Of a stretch of DNA of 64,000 bases, positions 11,487-21,959 are shown in pieces. The stretch's first letter is position 1. Each line of letters opens with the position of its first letter. The notes beneath the pieces were generated by a model. That model did not search any database. It was not told where the DNA came from and saw nothing but the letters and a program-made list of their open reading frames with translations. Source of the DNA: Uloborus plumipes (Eukaryota > Arthropoda > Arachnida > Araneae > Uloboridae); NCBI GenBank assembly GCA_038373865.1, contig JAXGGA010002337.1:60709-124708 (forward strand), read 5' to 3'. The translations under genes and the position numbers were made by a program.

Positions 11487-12782
11487 CGTAGGTTGCTACT
11501 TAAGTTTCTGGCCTTGGCAACATCAAGAGTTGCTAGGCGACCGCAGACGATTCCAAATAAAAATTTGAACTTTTTTACCATAAATTCCATAGAACAATTT
11601 TCCATTTTTATCGCAATGTGTTTTTTGTAGTTAATTAAAAATTTCATCTCGGACAGAAAATGCAGCTGAATCGTGAACATTTTCGGGCGATAATTTTTCA
11701 TAGCTATCGACGTGGATTATCAAGACAAGAATGAGCAGATGAACTTAATTATTTATACAGCAGTAATGCACCATCTTATAGCTGTGTAAAAAACTGGTAC
11801 AACGAATTTAATCGTGGTCGGCGTTCACTCCAGGATGAATCCCGTGAAGGTCGTCCAAAATCAGCTGTTGTGTCGGAAAATGTCGATGCTGTTCGTGAAC
11901 TGATTAAGCAAAATCGTCATGTGACCTATCGTGAGATGGAGGCCTCTCTGGGCATCAGTATGACGAGTGTCAATAGGATTTTACATGAACATTTGGGTGT
12001 AAAAAAATTTTATTCCCGTTTTATCCCGCATAATTTGACAAACGCTCAAAATCAGGATCGTGTCGATTGGTGCAAGGCTATGCTGAAAAAATTCGTTCGT
12101 GGAACATCACAAGCAGTGTATAACATCTGCACAGGTGACGAAACTTGGATCTATGCATATGAGCCCGAAGCAAAGCAGCAATCGACTGTTTGGGTCTTCC
12201 GAGACGAACCAAATCCAACCAAAGTTGTTCGTAGAAGGAGCACATCAAAGCAAATGGTTGCTTGTTCCTTTGGAATTACCGGTCATATCACAACAGTGGT
12301 GTTGGAAAATGGCAAAACAGTCAATTCTGAATGGTACACTACCCTTTGTTTGCCAAAAGTCATTGGAGAAATCCGTAAAAAGCACAGGACACGGCAAATC
12401 ATTCTGCATCACGATAATGCGAGCTCACATGGGTCGGCTCAAACAAAAGAGTTTTTGACCGGCCAAAACATCGAATTGATGGGTCATCCGCCATACAGCC
12501 CTGATTTGGCACCTAATGACTTTTTTCTGTTCCCGTACATCAAAAATAAATTAAGAGGGCAACGGTTTTCGAACCCCTTAAGAAGCGGTAAATAAATACC
12601 TTCAATATGCACATTTTGGAGTTACCTCAAATGGAGTGGAAAAAATGCTTTGAAACTAGTTCATACGCATGCAAAAGTGCATAGATCAACATGGAGAATA
12701 TGTTGAAAAACAATAAAACCAATTTTAAGCATAACTAGTTATGTTTTCATTGTTAGGCCACAAACTTAAGTAGCAACCTACG
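11487..12782 (+). mobile_element. Full-length mariner element (DD34D)
   Basis: Terminal inverted repeats begin CGTAGGTTGCTACTTAAGTT at 11487 and end with the complement at 12782, differing at one position near base 22. TA dinucleotides flank both sides (11485-11486 and 12783-12784). Length is 1296 bp, the usual mariner size. It lies in the first visible intron of the ENPP gene and is intact in outline, though its transposase is broken. Confidence 0.92.
11660..12716 (+). pseudogene. Mariner transposase, decayed (DD34D)
   Basis: The frame opens at ATG 11660 and runs to 12595 with one internal stop (TGA 11732-11734, where relatives have a Cys codon). A helix-turn-helix region covers roughly the first 110 codons. 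The catalytic triad is present: GDETW (Asp at 12137), HHDNASSH (Asp at 12413) and PDLAPND (Asp at 12518), with 34 residues between the last two. After 12595 the C-terminus continues only by changing frame (MQKCIDQHGEYVEKQ ends at 12716). Two lesion types, one stop plus frameshifts near the 3' end, make it a recent pseudogene. Reconstructed length is about 350 residues, normal for the family. Confidence 0.92.
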
Positions 12783-13711
12783 TAGCTTTTCAACTTCAAA
12801 GAGTTCAAAATTGTTTTAGTTTCATACAAATATAGTTTTAACGTTTTAGTTTTATCAAAAAATGAAAAATTGTTTCTTCATGGAAATTAGCGAAAGAAGT
12901 TTGCAATTTAGTTTCTTTTCTTCAAAATGACGTAAACTTATATAAGTAGATATGGACACAAGTGAATTTGCAAATAGCTGGATTGATGAATTTTTCAGTA
13001 CTCTAATCTGGACAATGTATAGGGTCAAGGGGGGTAATGGTGAACATGGGGTAGTTGGGAAGTTTTTTGTCTGGCGACAATCATCAATTTGGATCTGACT
13101 TCCTGTTTGAATTAACGTTCAATAAAAATGTTGTTACCCCTGATTTATTTAAATAATTCTCCAGAAGAAACAAACAAGGAGCCTTTTGTTAGAATTAGGA
13201 TCTTCTGACAATAATTTAACTTGATTTTTTGGCTCTTGGAGTAATTGTGAACAGTGCTTCATGGTTGTACTTTCATGAACACCCTGATTGCCCATAAAAA
13301 ACGCTGTTTATATTTACCCCATGCACTATAATGAAAAATTGAGGTAATTAAATCTTCACTGCACGGTGTGCCAGATCTGGCACAAACCAAATAAACCCTC
13401 ATATATTCCAATGACTTTTTAAATGCAGTTAAACTGAGTTTTACGCCCCTTCTGGAACATTGCTATAACAGTTTAGTGTGATGTTTATGCAGTAGTTAGT
13501 TGTACTAGTCTAGGTATTACAGTTCTTGCTTTTGAAAAAAAGAGTGTCTGCATTTCCGTTAGAAGTGTGTTTAGTCATTTTTTCCTTTGTTCTAAAAATG
13601 TTTTAATACACTTAGTGGCAAATTTGTTTGTACCACTTATGGCACAAAAAACATTGTAGATTATTACACTTATTGGTATACAAAGCATATGCTATGTGCT
13701 TTGTGCCATAT

Positions 13712-15746
13712 GGGCAATTCCATGCAAGTGTGGAAAAGCGTTGAAAAAATTAAACTCGAGTAATGTGACTGTTCTGCATATTTTTTGGTTTAAAAATGTT
13801 AGAAGTTTCTTATTTATAACAATTTTTTGTTAGTAATGTAGTTTTTTAGTTTCGGCAATACTTTGAGGTTGGTATTAGAGTATTTTATTTTCAGTGAAGC
13901 AAATGGTCAAACTTTCAACATTGATAAGTTTCAATTTTTTTCATTAGATAAATGTGACAAAGGAAGATTGTTGTTTATTACACTTAAAATTAATATTGTG
14001 AATTGATGAAACAAGTGTTTTCAATTTAATTAAGTGATTTATGTCAAATTCAAAAAGGCACTGTTCTATGTAACGTAAGTTACCAAAAACATGTTCAAGT
14101 TTTTACAGCAAAGAAAGAAAGGGCAATACAATGTTAACTATGTTATATTTTCTATATTATAGATGTATACTAAGCAAATAACAGTACTTTTCCTTTGAAT
14201 ATTGTTTATTTAATTTTTTGTGCTACAATCAAAACGTGTAACGTAAGTTACCCACATATGCAGATAACGTAAGTTACCTTAGTAGAACTTCAATACTTGT
14301 GTTTCGAAATAAAGTAAATTGTAAATAACTTTATAACTTGTAAATAACTTGTAAATAACTTAAAGTAAATTGTAATAACTATGTGGTTAATAGAAGTAAT
14401 TTATTCAATAATTCTTTTAATTGTACTACTCTATTTACTTAATTTAGATTACTCATATTTCTTAAAATGTCTGTTTTTTAATAAGATTACAATACACCCT
14501 TATTATAAATTACATGCTTCTTTTTGGCTATTAAGATATTGATTCTCTTTAAACAATATCACTGCATTCAGAATATTTAGCAGGTAATGTACTATGAATT
14601 ATTCAAAAATGACTTCTGTTATGATTTAAAGTTATCAAATATGTTTTGGAAAAAACAAATATAAAAATAGTTTATCTCTTTCAATTGAAATATATTTTGT
14701 TTTGCATTAAAATGCCACTGAACTCTGCAGAAAAGATGCGCTGTAGAAGGGGTATGAGAAAAGTCATGTGGATATTACAGATTCATAAATAAAAGTCACT
14801 CTTAATAGTATTGAAATATGTTAGAAAAAGCAAAATGTATCAAAAAATTTTCTAAAGATCCGCACATTCACAATGACCATTTAAGAACCAGAAACGAACA
14901 AAATGTAGGGTTTCGTTTAGTTAGTATTTTAAGGAACAAGAAGAAAAAACAGAGATAAAAGCTGGTGACTGGTGTGTGGTGAAGTACGAAAATACATTGT
15001 ACCCTTGAGTCGTGAAGATTATTGAAGAAAACGAGTTTAAAGTAAAAATAATGGCTGCTGTTGGAACCAATCAGAAATGGCCAGAAACGACAGAGGAAAT
15101 TTATTATAAGAGAAAACATGATTCGAAAATAGAATTACCTGAACTTGTTAATACCAGCGGCCAGTATGCATTTAAAAGTCTTATGTTTTGTAATATTTTT
15201 GATTGATCATTGAGTTTGGCATTAAATTTCTGTAAATGTAACTCATAATTGTTCATTTTCAGTATTTTGATCTAAACTAAGCTGTAATTTTCATTCATTA
15301 ATTTTTTGTAATAAATATATGCTTGTAAGTGAATTTTGTAACGTAAGTTACTGTAACGTAAGTTACCCAGTTAAAAATTCTCATAAAATTCAACTTTTAA
15401 AATAAAATTTTAAATTTATGAAAATTAATTCCTAAATATTATAAGAAACTGATAAATTATACTTCAAACAAGAAAACAGCTGTAATAGAGCAGAAATTTG
15501 CCTTAGAACCAATTTTCATATTATGCCGTTCCCTTTTTGTGTAACGTAAGTTACTGCCTTATTTTTGACTGCTAAATTTTGTAAAATTTAAGTGCATCGA
15601 ATATTTTTGCATTTTAATTTTGCTTTTGACTGGCATTTTCACTGAATGCTTTTGTACAAGGTTTTTATAACAATATTTGTCTGTACTAAGGAGCTAACTG
15701 CATAAGAGTTGGTCAAAATGTAACGTAAGTTACCGTGGAATTGCCC
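13712..15746. mobile_element. TIR transposon with repeated GTAACGTAAGTTAC motif
   Basis: GGGCAATTCCA at 13712 pairs with TGGAATTGCCC ending at 15746; ATAT lies immediately outside both ends. Seven copies of the motif TAACGTAAGTTAC occur inside (about 14063, 14239, 14264, 15339, 15353, 15542, 15720), the last directly beside the right terminus. It contains a decayed coding fragment at 14937-15206. The superfamily could not be assigned. Confidence 0.62.
14937..15206 (+). pseudogene. Transposon-associated C-terminal domain fragment
   Basis: The translated fragment contains AGDWCVVKYENTLYP, a stop (TGA at 15006), then VVKIIEENEFKV and KWPETTEEIYYKR, ending at TGA 15204-15206. The pattern GDWVVVKYE-x3-YPG-VV, then KWPE-x3-I-YY, is one I know from the C-termini of many uncharacterised arthropod transposon proteins. 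The stop sits at the expected Gly codon (GGA to TGA). The rest of the protein is lost. Confidence 0.55.
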
Positions 15747-16138
15747 ATATGTAGAACAAACAATTAAAACATTATTTTGGTGCACATTTTTAAGATAAAT
15801 TTTTTTCTCCATTTTTCCTGAACTCAGAGTTATTAAAAGGTAACATATGACTTTTTTCATGAAAATATAAAAAATCGTGCAGTGAAGGGTTAAGAACAAG
15901 GATTTTGAAAAACATGTAGCAGCAAAAACATTTTAAAAACGGCTGGCAGTGTAGCAGAGAAAAAAAAAATCTGACAGGTGTCCAGATTTTAAGTATTACA
16001 TGGTGCTCCAGAGAGCAATTAGTGTGTGAGATTGTGAAATTTTTTTCATAATTACCCCTTGACCATAAATACTACAAGATATATCAGTTCCATCCCACTC
16101 AGGTAAAAATAGTGCTTTTTTTAAAATTCATATTTTAG

Positions 16139-16248
16139 GTCACTTTCGTGGTCCAGACTCTGAAGATAGAGTAGGTTCTTTGCATGATGTCGATGAAATT
16201 CTGAATAACATTCAAGATCAAATTGCAAGAAAAGGATTGGAGCATCAA
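16139..16248 (+). CDS. ENPP6-like: ENPP6-like, coding exon B
   Basis: Acceptor TATTTTAG ends at 16138 and donor GTACGA starts at 16249. Entry phase is 1 and exit phase is 0. The exon completes the D-x3-H metal-ligand pair: its first full codon is the His of VDANG-H. It then encodes FRGPDSEDRV, the loop after the ligand, and an amphipathic helix (DVDEILNNIQDQIARKGLEHQ) that in the family precedes the beta strand of the SDHGM motif. It was missed by start-to-stop scanning because it lacks a Met. The donor is weaker than usual (CAA|GTACGA). Confidence 0.9.
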
Positions 16249-16295
16249 GTACGATATTTGCTTTTGTATGTTATTACTTCTAGGATTATGATAAG

Positions 16296-16815
16296 GAGAA
16301 GCAATTACACCCACATCTCGGTATTGACATCCTGAGACGTCCTGAGATTGTAGCTAAGATTGACTACAATAAGAGGATCTTTGACTACAACTCGGCTATT
16401 GGCTATTCCTGACTGAGGAGTCAAGATTGATGATGAAACTGTAGTCTCAGGATGTCAATACCCTGCTGTGGGAGCAATTGCTTCAGTTCTAACTTAGCCA
16501 TGGCTTATGGGCGGTAACTCATTGCATATTACCCAGCTTTTGCATTCAAATTTCGAGTTCAGCCGCACCATGGTTTGCGGACGCTCGCTGGTAAGATAAA
16601 TTCATTTTATCTACCAGTTTGTTGGCAATCTTAGCTACAATAAGAGGATCTTTGCCTCCAGCTCGGCTATTGGCTATTCCTGACTGAGGAGTCCAGAATA
16701 AGGACGAAACTGCAGTCTCAGGATGTCAATACCGAGCTGTGGGTGTAATTGCTTCAGTTCTGCCTTAGCCCTAGTTTATGGGAAGGTTGCAAGGGAACTC
16801 ATTGCATATTATGAT
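16296..16815. repeat. Two tandem ~271-bp repeat units with mirrored ends
   Basis: AAGAGGATCTTTG occurs at 16371 and 16642, and CTATTGGCTATTCCTGACTG and CAGGATGTCAATACC follow in both, giving a 271-bp spacing. The left boundary AATTACACCCACATCTCGG (about 16304) is the reverse complement of the end of the second unit (about 16733-16752). The repeat may be a SINE-like or foldback family; no pol III promoter could be identified with confidence. Confidence 0.65.
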
Positions 16816-17062
16816 AAGGAGAAAAAAAAAGAATACAAAATATAAATTAGTTAAATAAAGAAAAAATTTAATAACAGTAAAAATAGTAAAAAAAATCGTA
16901 ACACAACTTTTAATCTCCATTGGAAAATACCGAATTGCGACTGAAATTCAAAGATGTAATCGAGTGCAAAATTTTACCACGTAAAGTAGGGAGTATGTAG
17001 AAGAGGAGATGTATCACCTTTCAGAAAAATTACATATAGCCGAAGAAAATAAATAAATTATA

Positions 17063-17853
17063 TCTATATATATAAAAGAAAGTCGTGTTAGTTACACTAT
17101 TTATAACTCAAGAACGGCTGTACTGATATGGCTAAAAATTGGTGGGTAGGTAGCTTAGAGCCATTAGACGGACATAGGCTATAATTTATGTGTGTCAGTT
17201 ACATAGATAGAAAAAATGTCTTATTGACTTCGCTTTTTTACGAAGCCTTTTTTGACACCTCCATGGCTGAGCGACATAAAGCACACGTTCTGGCAGCTTC
17301 CGGAGCGCAGTAAACAGGTTGTAAGTTAGCTATGCGTTGAGTGTTATTTGACTTTTTTGTGAAATAAATTACAAACAAACGCGTTACTTCTCTTGAAATT
17401 TATATGTGATAAGCTGTCAGAAACGATTGCTCATTCCGAGGATCCCACTGATACCGACCGATATGCCGTTTGAATTTAAAAGACTTCAATTTCCGATCCG
17501 TCTTACATTTATCATGACCATCAACAAATCACAAGGCCAATTCTTAAAAGTTTGTGGTTTGAATCTAAAACATCATTGTTTTTCCCATGGTCAATTATAT
17601 GTGGCATGTTCACGGGTCGGAAGACCATCTGCGTTGTTTGTTTTTTGCGCCTGATAATAAAACAAAAAATGTTGTGTATCACAAGGTACTTAAGTGAAGA
17701 GCAACCTATGTACTGAAATACAGAAACAATAATGAATGATTAATGTAGGTACTTAATTTTTTTTTGTATTTTCTAATAATAAAAAACTTAATAAATTCAA
17801 AAATTCGCTTATTTATTGCCTTTAAGGCGGAACAGAGTTCGCCGGGTCAGCTA

Positions 17854-17854
<1 letters not shown>
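17063..17854 (+). mobile_element. Internally deleted Helitron
   Basis: It begins TCTATATATATAAAAG at 17063, preceded by A. It ends with a GC-rich hairpin (GCGGAACAGAGTTCGC) then CGGGTCAGCTAG at 17854, followed by T. TC start, CTAG end, subterminal hairpin and A/T insertion site are the Helitron signature. At 792 bp it is far shorter than an autonomous copy, retaining only the helicase C-terminus. Confidence 0.93.
17406..17697 (+). pseudogene. Helitron PIF1-like helicase, C-terminal remnant
   Basis: The frame encodes [28 protein letters not shown] and LYVACSRVG, the last helicase motifs of RepHel proteins. It stops at 17654, but a one-base shift near 17640 restores [16 protein letters not shown] and a natural stop at 17695-17697. 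All Rep and upstream helicase sequence is missing, so it cannot be active. Confidence 0.9.

Positions 17855-17940
<86 letters not shown>
17851..17940. repeat. (TA)n(CA)n microsatellite
   Basis: About 36 TA units followed by eight CA units start at the 3' terminus of the Helitron. The TA run could have grown from the T target or already been there. Confidence 0.97.
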
Positions 17941-18302
17941 AAGAATTACCTTTTAAAATGAAAACCTATCTGTAGAAGCTTAACATGCACATATAAATTA
18001 CAGGGAGAGTTGCTCGACCTTAAAAATAAATAAAGGATATTAAAATATTTTTATTTTCTTCAAAGTCGTTTTGAAGGCACAGATTTTCCTATTTTAGGAT
18101 CTATAGAAGGTAGAAGGACGCTATAGTCCTTAAGTCGTTCCTCTCCTTGTTGCGATGTTTCAAAGCTATTGGAATAAATCATTTTCTTCTGCAGTCTCAT
18201 CCAAAGATGAAATGATATGGAGGAATCTTAATGAGATGCTTGGAAACAAATTTTCTGTACAAATAGCCATTTTGATTCATTGAGGATGGAGTGAGGACAT
18301 AA

Positions 18303-21271
18303 GGGTGAATATCAGGAAAAGTGCTAATTTAAGTCATAATGAATTTCTCAAGTACTTCCAAATAAAAAACAAAAATTTTTCTTTTGTCATACAGTAAACT
18401 GCGTCGCACATAGGTAGATTTCGACGATTTAGGCGGCCATTTTTTCAAAGTCAATTTAGCCGTAAAATTTTGATCGGTTCCGTTAGAAGACACTTCCAGT
18501 AATCTATCCCAACTATCCCCACCCTTGGGCCATGTGCCATGAATTATTTACAGGTAGTCGAAACTTGACCTCCGTTCTCTTTGTACGTTACAGTTCTCGA
18601 CGCTCTCTGTGCAACTTTTGTTACTAAGTCCATATTTTTTTGTGAAGGTAATTACCTTAATGAAAGTGATGGATTCACATAATTCAGGTATGAATCTTTA
18701 AAACTATATATAATAATGGTGTTTTATTGCAGATTATCATATTTTTTTTCACTTGTAAGACAAGAGTTTTTTTGCACAAAATTATCATTGATTTTCGATT
18801 TCTCAAGATTTTTAGCTATACTTCAGGATCCGTCCCACCTGTTTTTTTCTCTTTTACGGTATAAACAGGGTCTTAGTATTATAGTAAAAAAAAAATTTGC
18901 CGCTAGAAACCGCAAATCTCAGAAAAATCCTTAATCAAAGATTTTTTGTAAAAAAAAAACAAGAAAAAAAATATTTTTTCTAACGCTTCTAAAGTATAGT
19001 TTTCTTTGTTTTAGGGTCATCAAATTACTCTGGCGTGAATGTAGTGACGAAAAAAAAATTTATTTGACCTAATGCAGGGACAAAACTAACCCTCTTTTGA
19101 TGAGAAATTGGATTATTTAGAGAATTACTTGCTGATGCGCTATGGTGATACAGAAGACAATAAAACAACTCTTAAGCATAAATTTTCATACGTTAAATCG
19201 CAAATGAAACAAAGACAGTTGAAAGCACATAAAAATAAAGAGTTTTCGAAAAAAATAATAGTCCATGGTTAGGTGGAACCTTTGAGATTCCGCTTTAAAC
19301 AAAGTGCAACTTAGAGAAGAGAAGAGTGCAACTTAGATATTTTTCATAGATTATTATTATCATCAGATCCATTGTTAAGTAGTTTGAGGCCAATCAGGAA
19401 AACCTCACATAAATCTTTTTTAAGCGAAACTATTGCAATGTTGTTGCCTGGGGATCCAAATGAGATCGAAAATGAAATATAGGACTCCGACGCATCTTTT
19501 TTTTTTTTTTTACTTTTTATAAAATTTTCATTTCATGTAATCTTTTATTATTATTATTATTTTTATTATTATTTGTTCTATTTTTAAAAAAAATGTTTTT
19601 TTTAATTTTATTTATTTTTTGTTTTTTATGATATATATATGGATTTTTTTTTAGAATATTTAATTTTTTTGTACTAATTATAGTGTTTCATTTTATAATA
19701 ACCTCTTTTAATTACTAAAACCCCATTTAAAAGCTGCTAACACAGTAAAATGTTTTTGGCCGCCTAAATTTGCGAAATCTACCTATGTGCGTCGCACATA
19801 CAATCGATGACCAAATTTTCATGTTTTACTTTAATTTGTGACAATAGAACTCTTTTTATTGCCTCAATGTCATGTCGGCAGCGCGTCACACATTCAAATC
19901 GCAAAGTTAAGAAAAATCCTGTGGTTTCTAAAACATCGCAGCAGAAACAAATACAAAAGGAAATAACGTGTTTTATGTTGATCTATGACGATTAACTCTT
20001 ATGTTAAAGATAAAATGAATTTAGATCGATAAAAAAAGCAATTTCTGCTTGTCACAAGTTTTCATAACATGACGAGTGAGCCTACTTCCAGAATGATAAA
20101 ATCTAGACAAAACATTTTTTGGCGCCAAAAAATTACGCTGGGTGAAGCTCTAATATGTGATGTTTCAGTTCCGATAGAACATTTTCACTTCGGATGCATT
20201 GAATTACAGGTACGATTTTTTCAATCTTGACTTTTCTGGTTCTACCAAATGAAGTGTCATATCGGCAGCGGAAATTAAGACACAAAATACATTAATTTTT
20301 CAATCCATTTTTGCATAATGGAAAAGAAACCTATTGCCATGGACATAATAAGGTGTTTTTATTTTCGAATCTTTAATTAGGGATGTGAAGCTATCATATT
20401 ACGGGAAATTTGTCATGTCGGCTGCGCCGAAGTAGATATTTATTACGAAACTGATGAGTGCGTTACCGATGTTTTTCGCAATTCTTTCTTCGTGCTATGA
20501 GTTGAGTTTTAAAGAAAAAAAATAATTTCAAGTGCATCGGTTTTCCTGCCAAATTTTCCATTATTGGAAGAAGTTTATTTGTTGTTTTTTTAAATGCTTC
20601 AAAAACAATAAATTTTTCGCAAAATTTGAGTTTTCAATCAAAATTATTGCCATTTTTTACCCTCTTTTCTTTTACATCAATATTCAGACCTTCGTTCATA
20701 ACTATTGCACCCAAAAATATGATTTTGTTTTAAAATAGAAAACTTACGAACATTTTAGTGCATATCTCCCTACCCCGCCAAACTCTGACTGTCTTGAATT
20801 AATTTCGTTTTTTAAGATGGTGTTAAGAATTATATTTTATTTCGATTTTTTAACTATTAACCTATTTATCTGTTTGAAAAAATTTGTCGCACTAATTTAA
20901 ACTTTACCTAACTTTTAATTAGTCTCTAATTTTATTTATGAAACAAAAAAGCGTTCAGGCTGTGTAAGTGCTATTTATTTCTAAGTAATTATTATTTTCT
21001 TTTTAAACATAAAAGGTAGTGAATGTGTTTACTTTTGAACACTAAGTGTGAAATCTGTAATATTTGTCAGATTGGTAGCATTCTCATCATGTCGGTAACG
21101 CTGAAAGACAACCCCCCTAAAATGGGGGTAAATGTTCACCTTGACCATGCCCCAATTAAAAAAAAATTGTTACTAATATGTATTTGAAATACCCTATTTT
21201 TTTATTTTCTGAGTATCTTTAAAAATTGAAAATTTTCATGGTCAAATTGGCACTTTTCCTGATATTCACCC
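18303..21271. mobile_element. TIR transposon with ATAA target duplication
   Basis: GGGTGAATATCAGGAAAAGT at 18303 is matched by its complement ending at 21271; the terminal repeat extends to about 28 bp with one mismatch. ATAA lies outside both ends (18299-18302 and 21272-21275). A 4-bp duplication would suit Sola-type or similar elements, but no transposase is readable. Inside, the word CATGTCGGCAGCGC recurs with small changes at about 19869, 20258, 20413 and 21087. A second inverted-repeat element is nested at 18400-19797. Confidence 0.65.
18400..19797. mobile_element. Nested TIR element of unknown superfamily
   Basis: The left end CGCACATAGGTAGATTTCG (about 18406) with AGGCGGCCAT shortly after is mirrored by GGCCGCCTAAATT and CGAAATCTACCTATGTGCG (about 19757-19791). 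The interior is very A/T-rich and has only short open frames. No target duplication could be fixed. Confidence 0.6.
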
Positions 21272-21407
21272 ATAAATGATGGTGGAATTACTGCATTGAT
21301 GACTGAGTGGGGAAAAACTATTCATGTTTCTTTCTATTTTGCCATAGAACCCCTTTTGTGCTTCAGTATGATATATTCCAACAGCAGTTTCAATTTATCA
21401 GGAAATA

Positions 21408-21959
21408 TTAGGTTGGTGCGTATGAAATGTCGGATTCTCTTTACATGCGGACGTTTGTCTCCCTGTTTTCGTTATACTTTTGTCTTTGGCATAACATCAT
21501 TCATAGTCGTATTGTCCATTGCCAGAGATTCATTTCAGCAAAATAGGTTTTCTCGAAGGTCTTCCCTGTTGTTATTTCTTTTGAGTTTATTGCCGATATG
21601 AATTCTGCCGACACACAAAACAATTGAGAAACTGAACGAACTGGAATATGAAGTTTTGCAGCATCCACCATATTCACCGGATCTCTCGCCGACCGATTTT
21701 CATTTTTTCAAGCATTTAGAGCTGTTTTTAAGTGGCAAACACTATGAAAGTGAAGACAGTCTAAAAAACTCGATATCAGAGTTTATTAATTCTAAAGACC
21801 AAACTTTTTTCAGACAGGCATCTACACTTTAAAATCTCGTTGGGAGAAGTGTATTGAAGCGAATGGAGCATACTTTGATTGATTAAACAGCTTTTGAAGA
21901 AAGATATGCAGTTTTATACAATCACTTAAGAATCCGACATTTCATACGCACCAACCTAA
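21408..21959 (+). mobile_element. Internally deleted mariner (552 bp)
   Basis: The ends are TTAGGTTGGTGCGTATGAAA at 21408 and its exact complement at 21959. The repeat stays perfect for about 31 bp, with TA on both sides (21406-21407, 21960-21961). The TTAGGTTGGTGC end is typical of cecropia/irritans-type mariners. The left half carries no transposase; the right half keeps the C-terminal third. Confidence 0.93.
21605..21832 (+). pseudogene. Mariner transposase C-terminal fragment
   Basis: Translation gives KTIEKLNELEYEVLQHPPYS followed by PDLSPTDFHFFKHLE, the third catalytic Asp region. It continues through LFLSGKHYESEDSLKNSI to a stop at 21830-21832. Further homology to the family C-terminus (NLVGRSVLKRMEH) continues in the same frame past the stop. 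The first two catalytic Asp residues are deleted. Confidence 0.85.

Larger units (their letters stand above)
13022..16065. mobile_element. TIR transposon, pogo-like termini, containing a second element
   Basis: The left end GGGTCAAGGGG at 13022 pairs with CCCCTTGACCA ending at 16065. TA flanks both sides (13020-13021 and 16066-16067). Removing the nested element at 13712-15746 leaves about 1.0 kb with no coding sequence I recognise. The terminal repeat is short, and the superfamily is only suggested by the TA duplication and GGTCAAGGGG ends. Confidence 0.5.

Noticed and set aside
17764..17961. Open frame with Tyr-Ile repeats
   Set aside because: It is simply the translation of the TA microsatellite; the same applies at 24573-24767 and 51574-51789.
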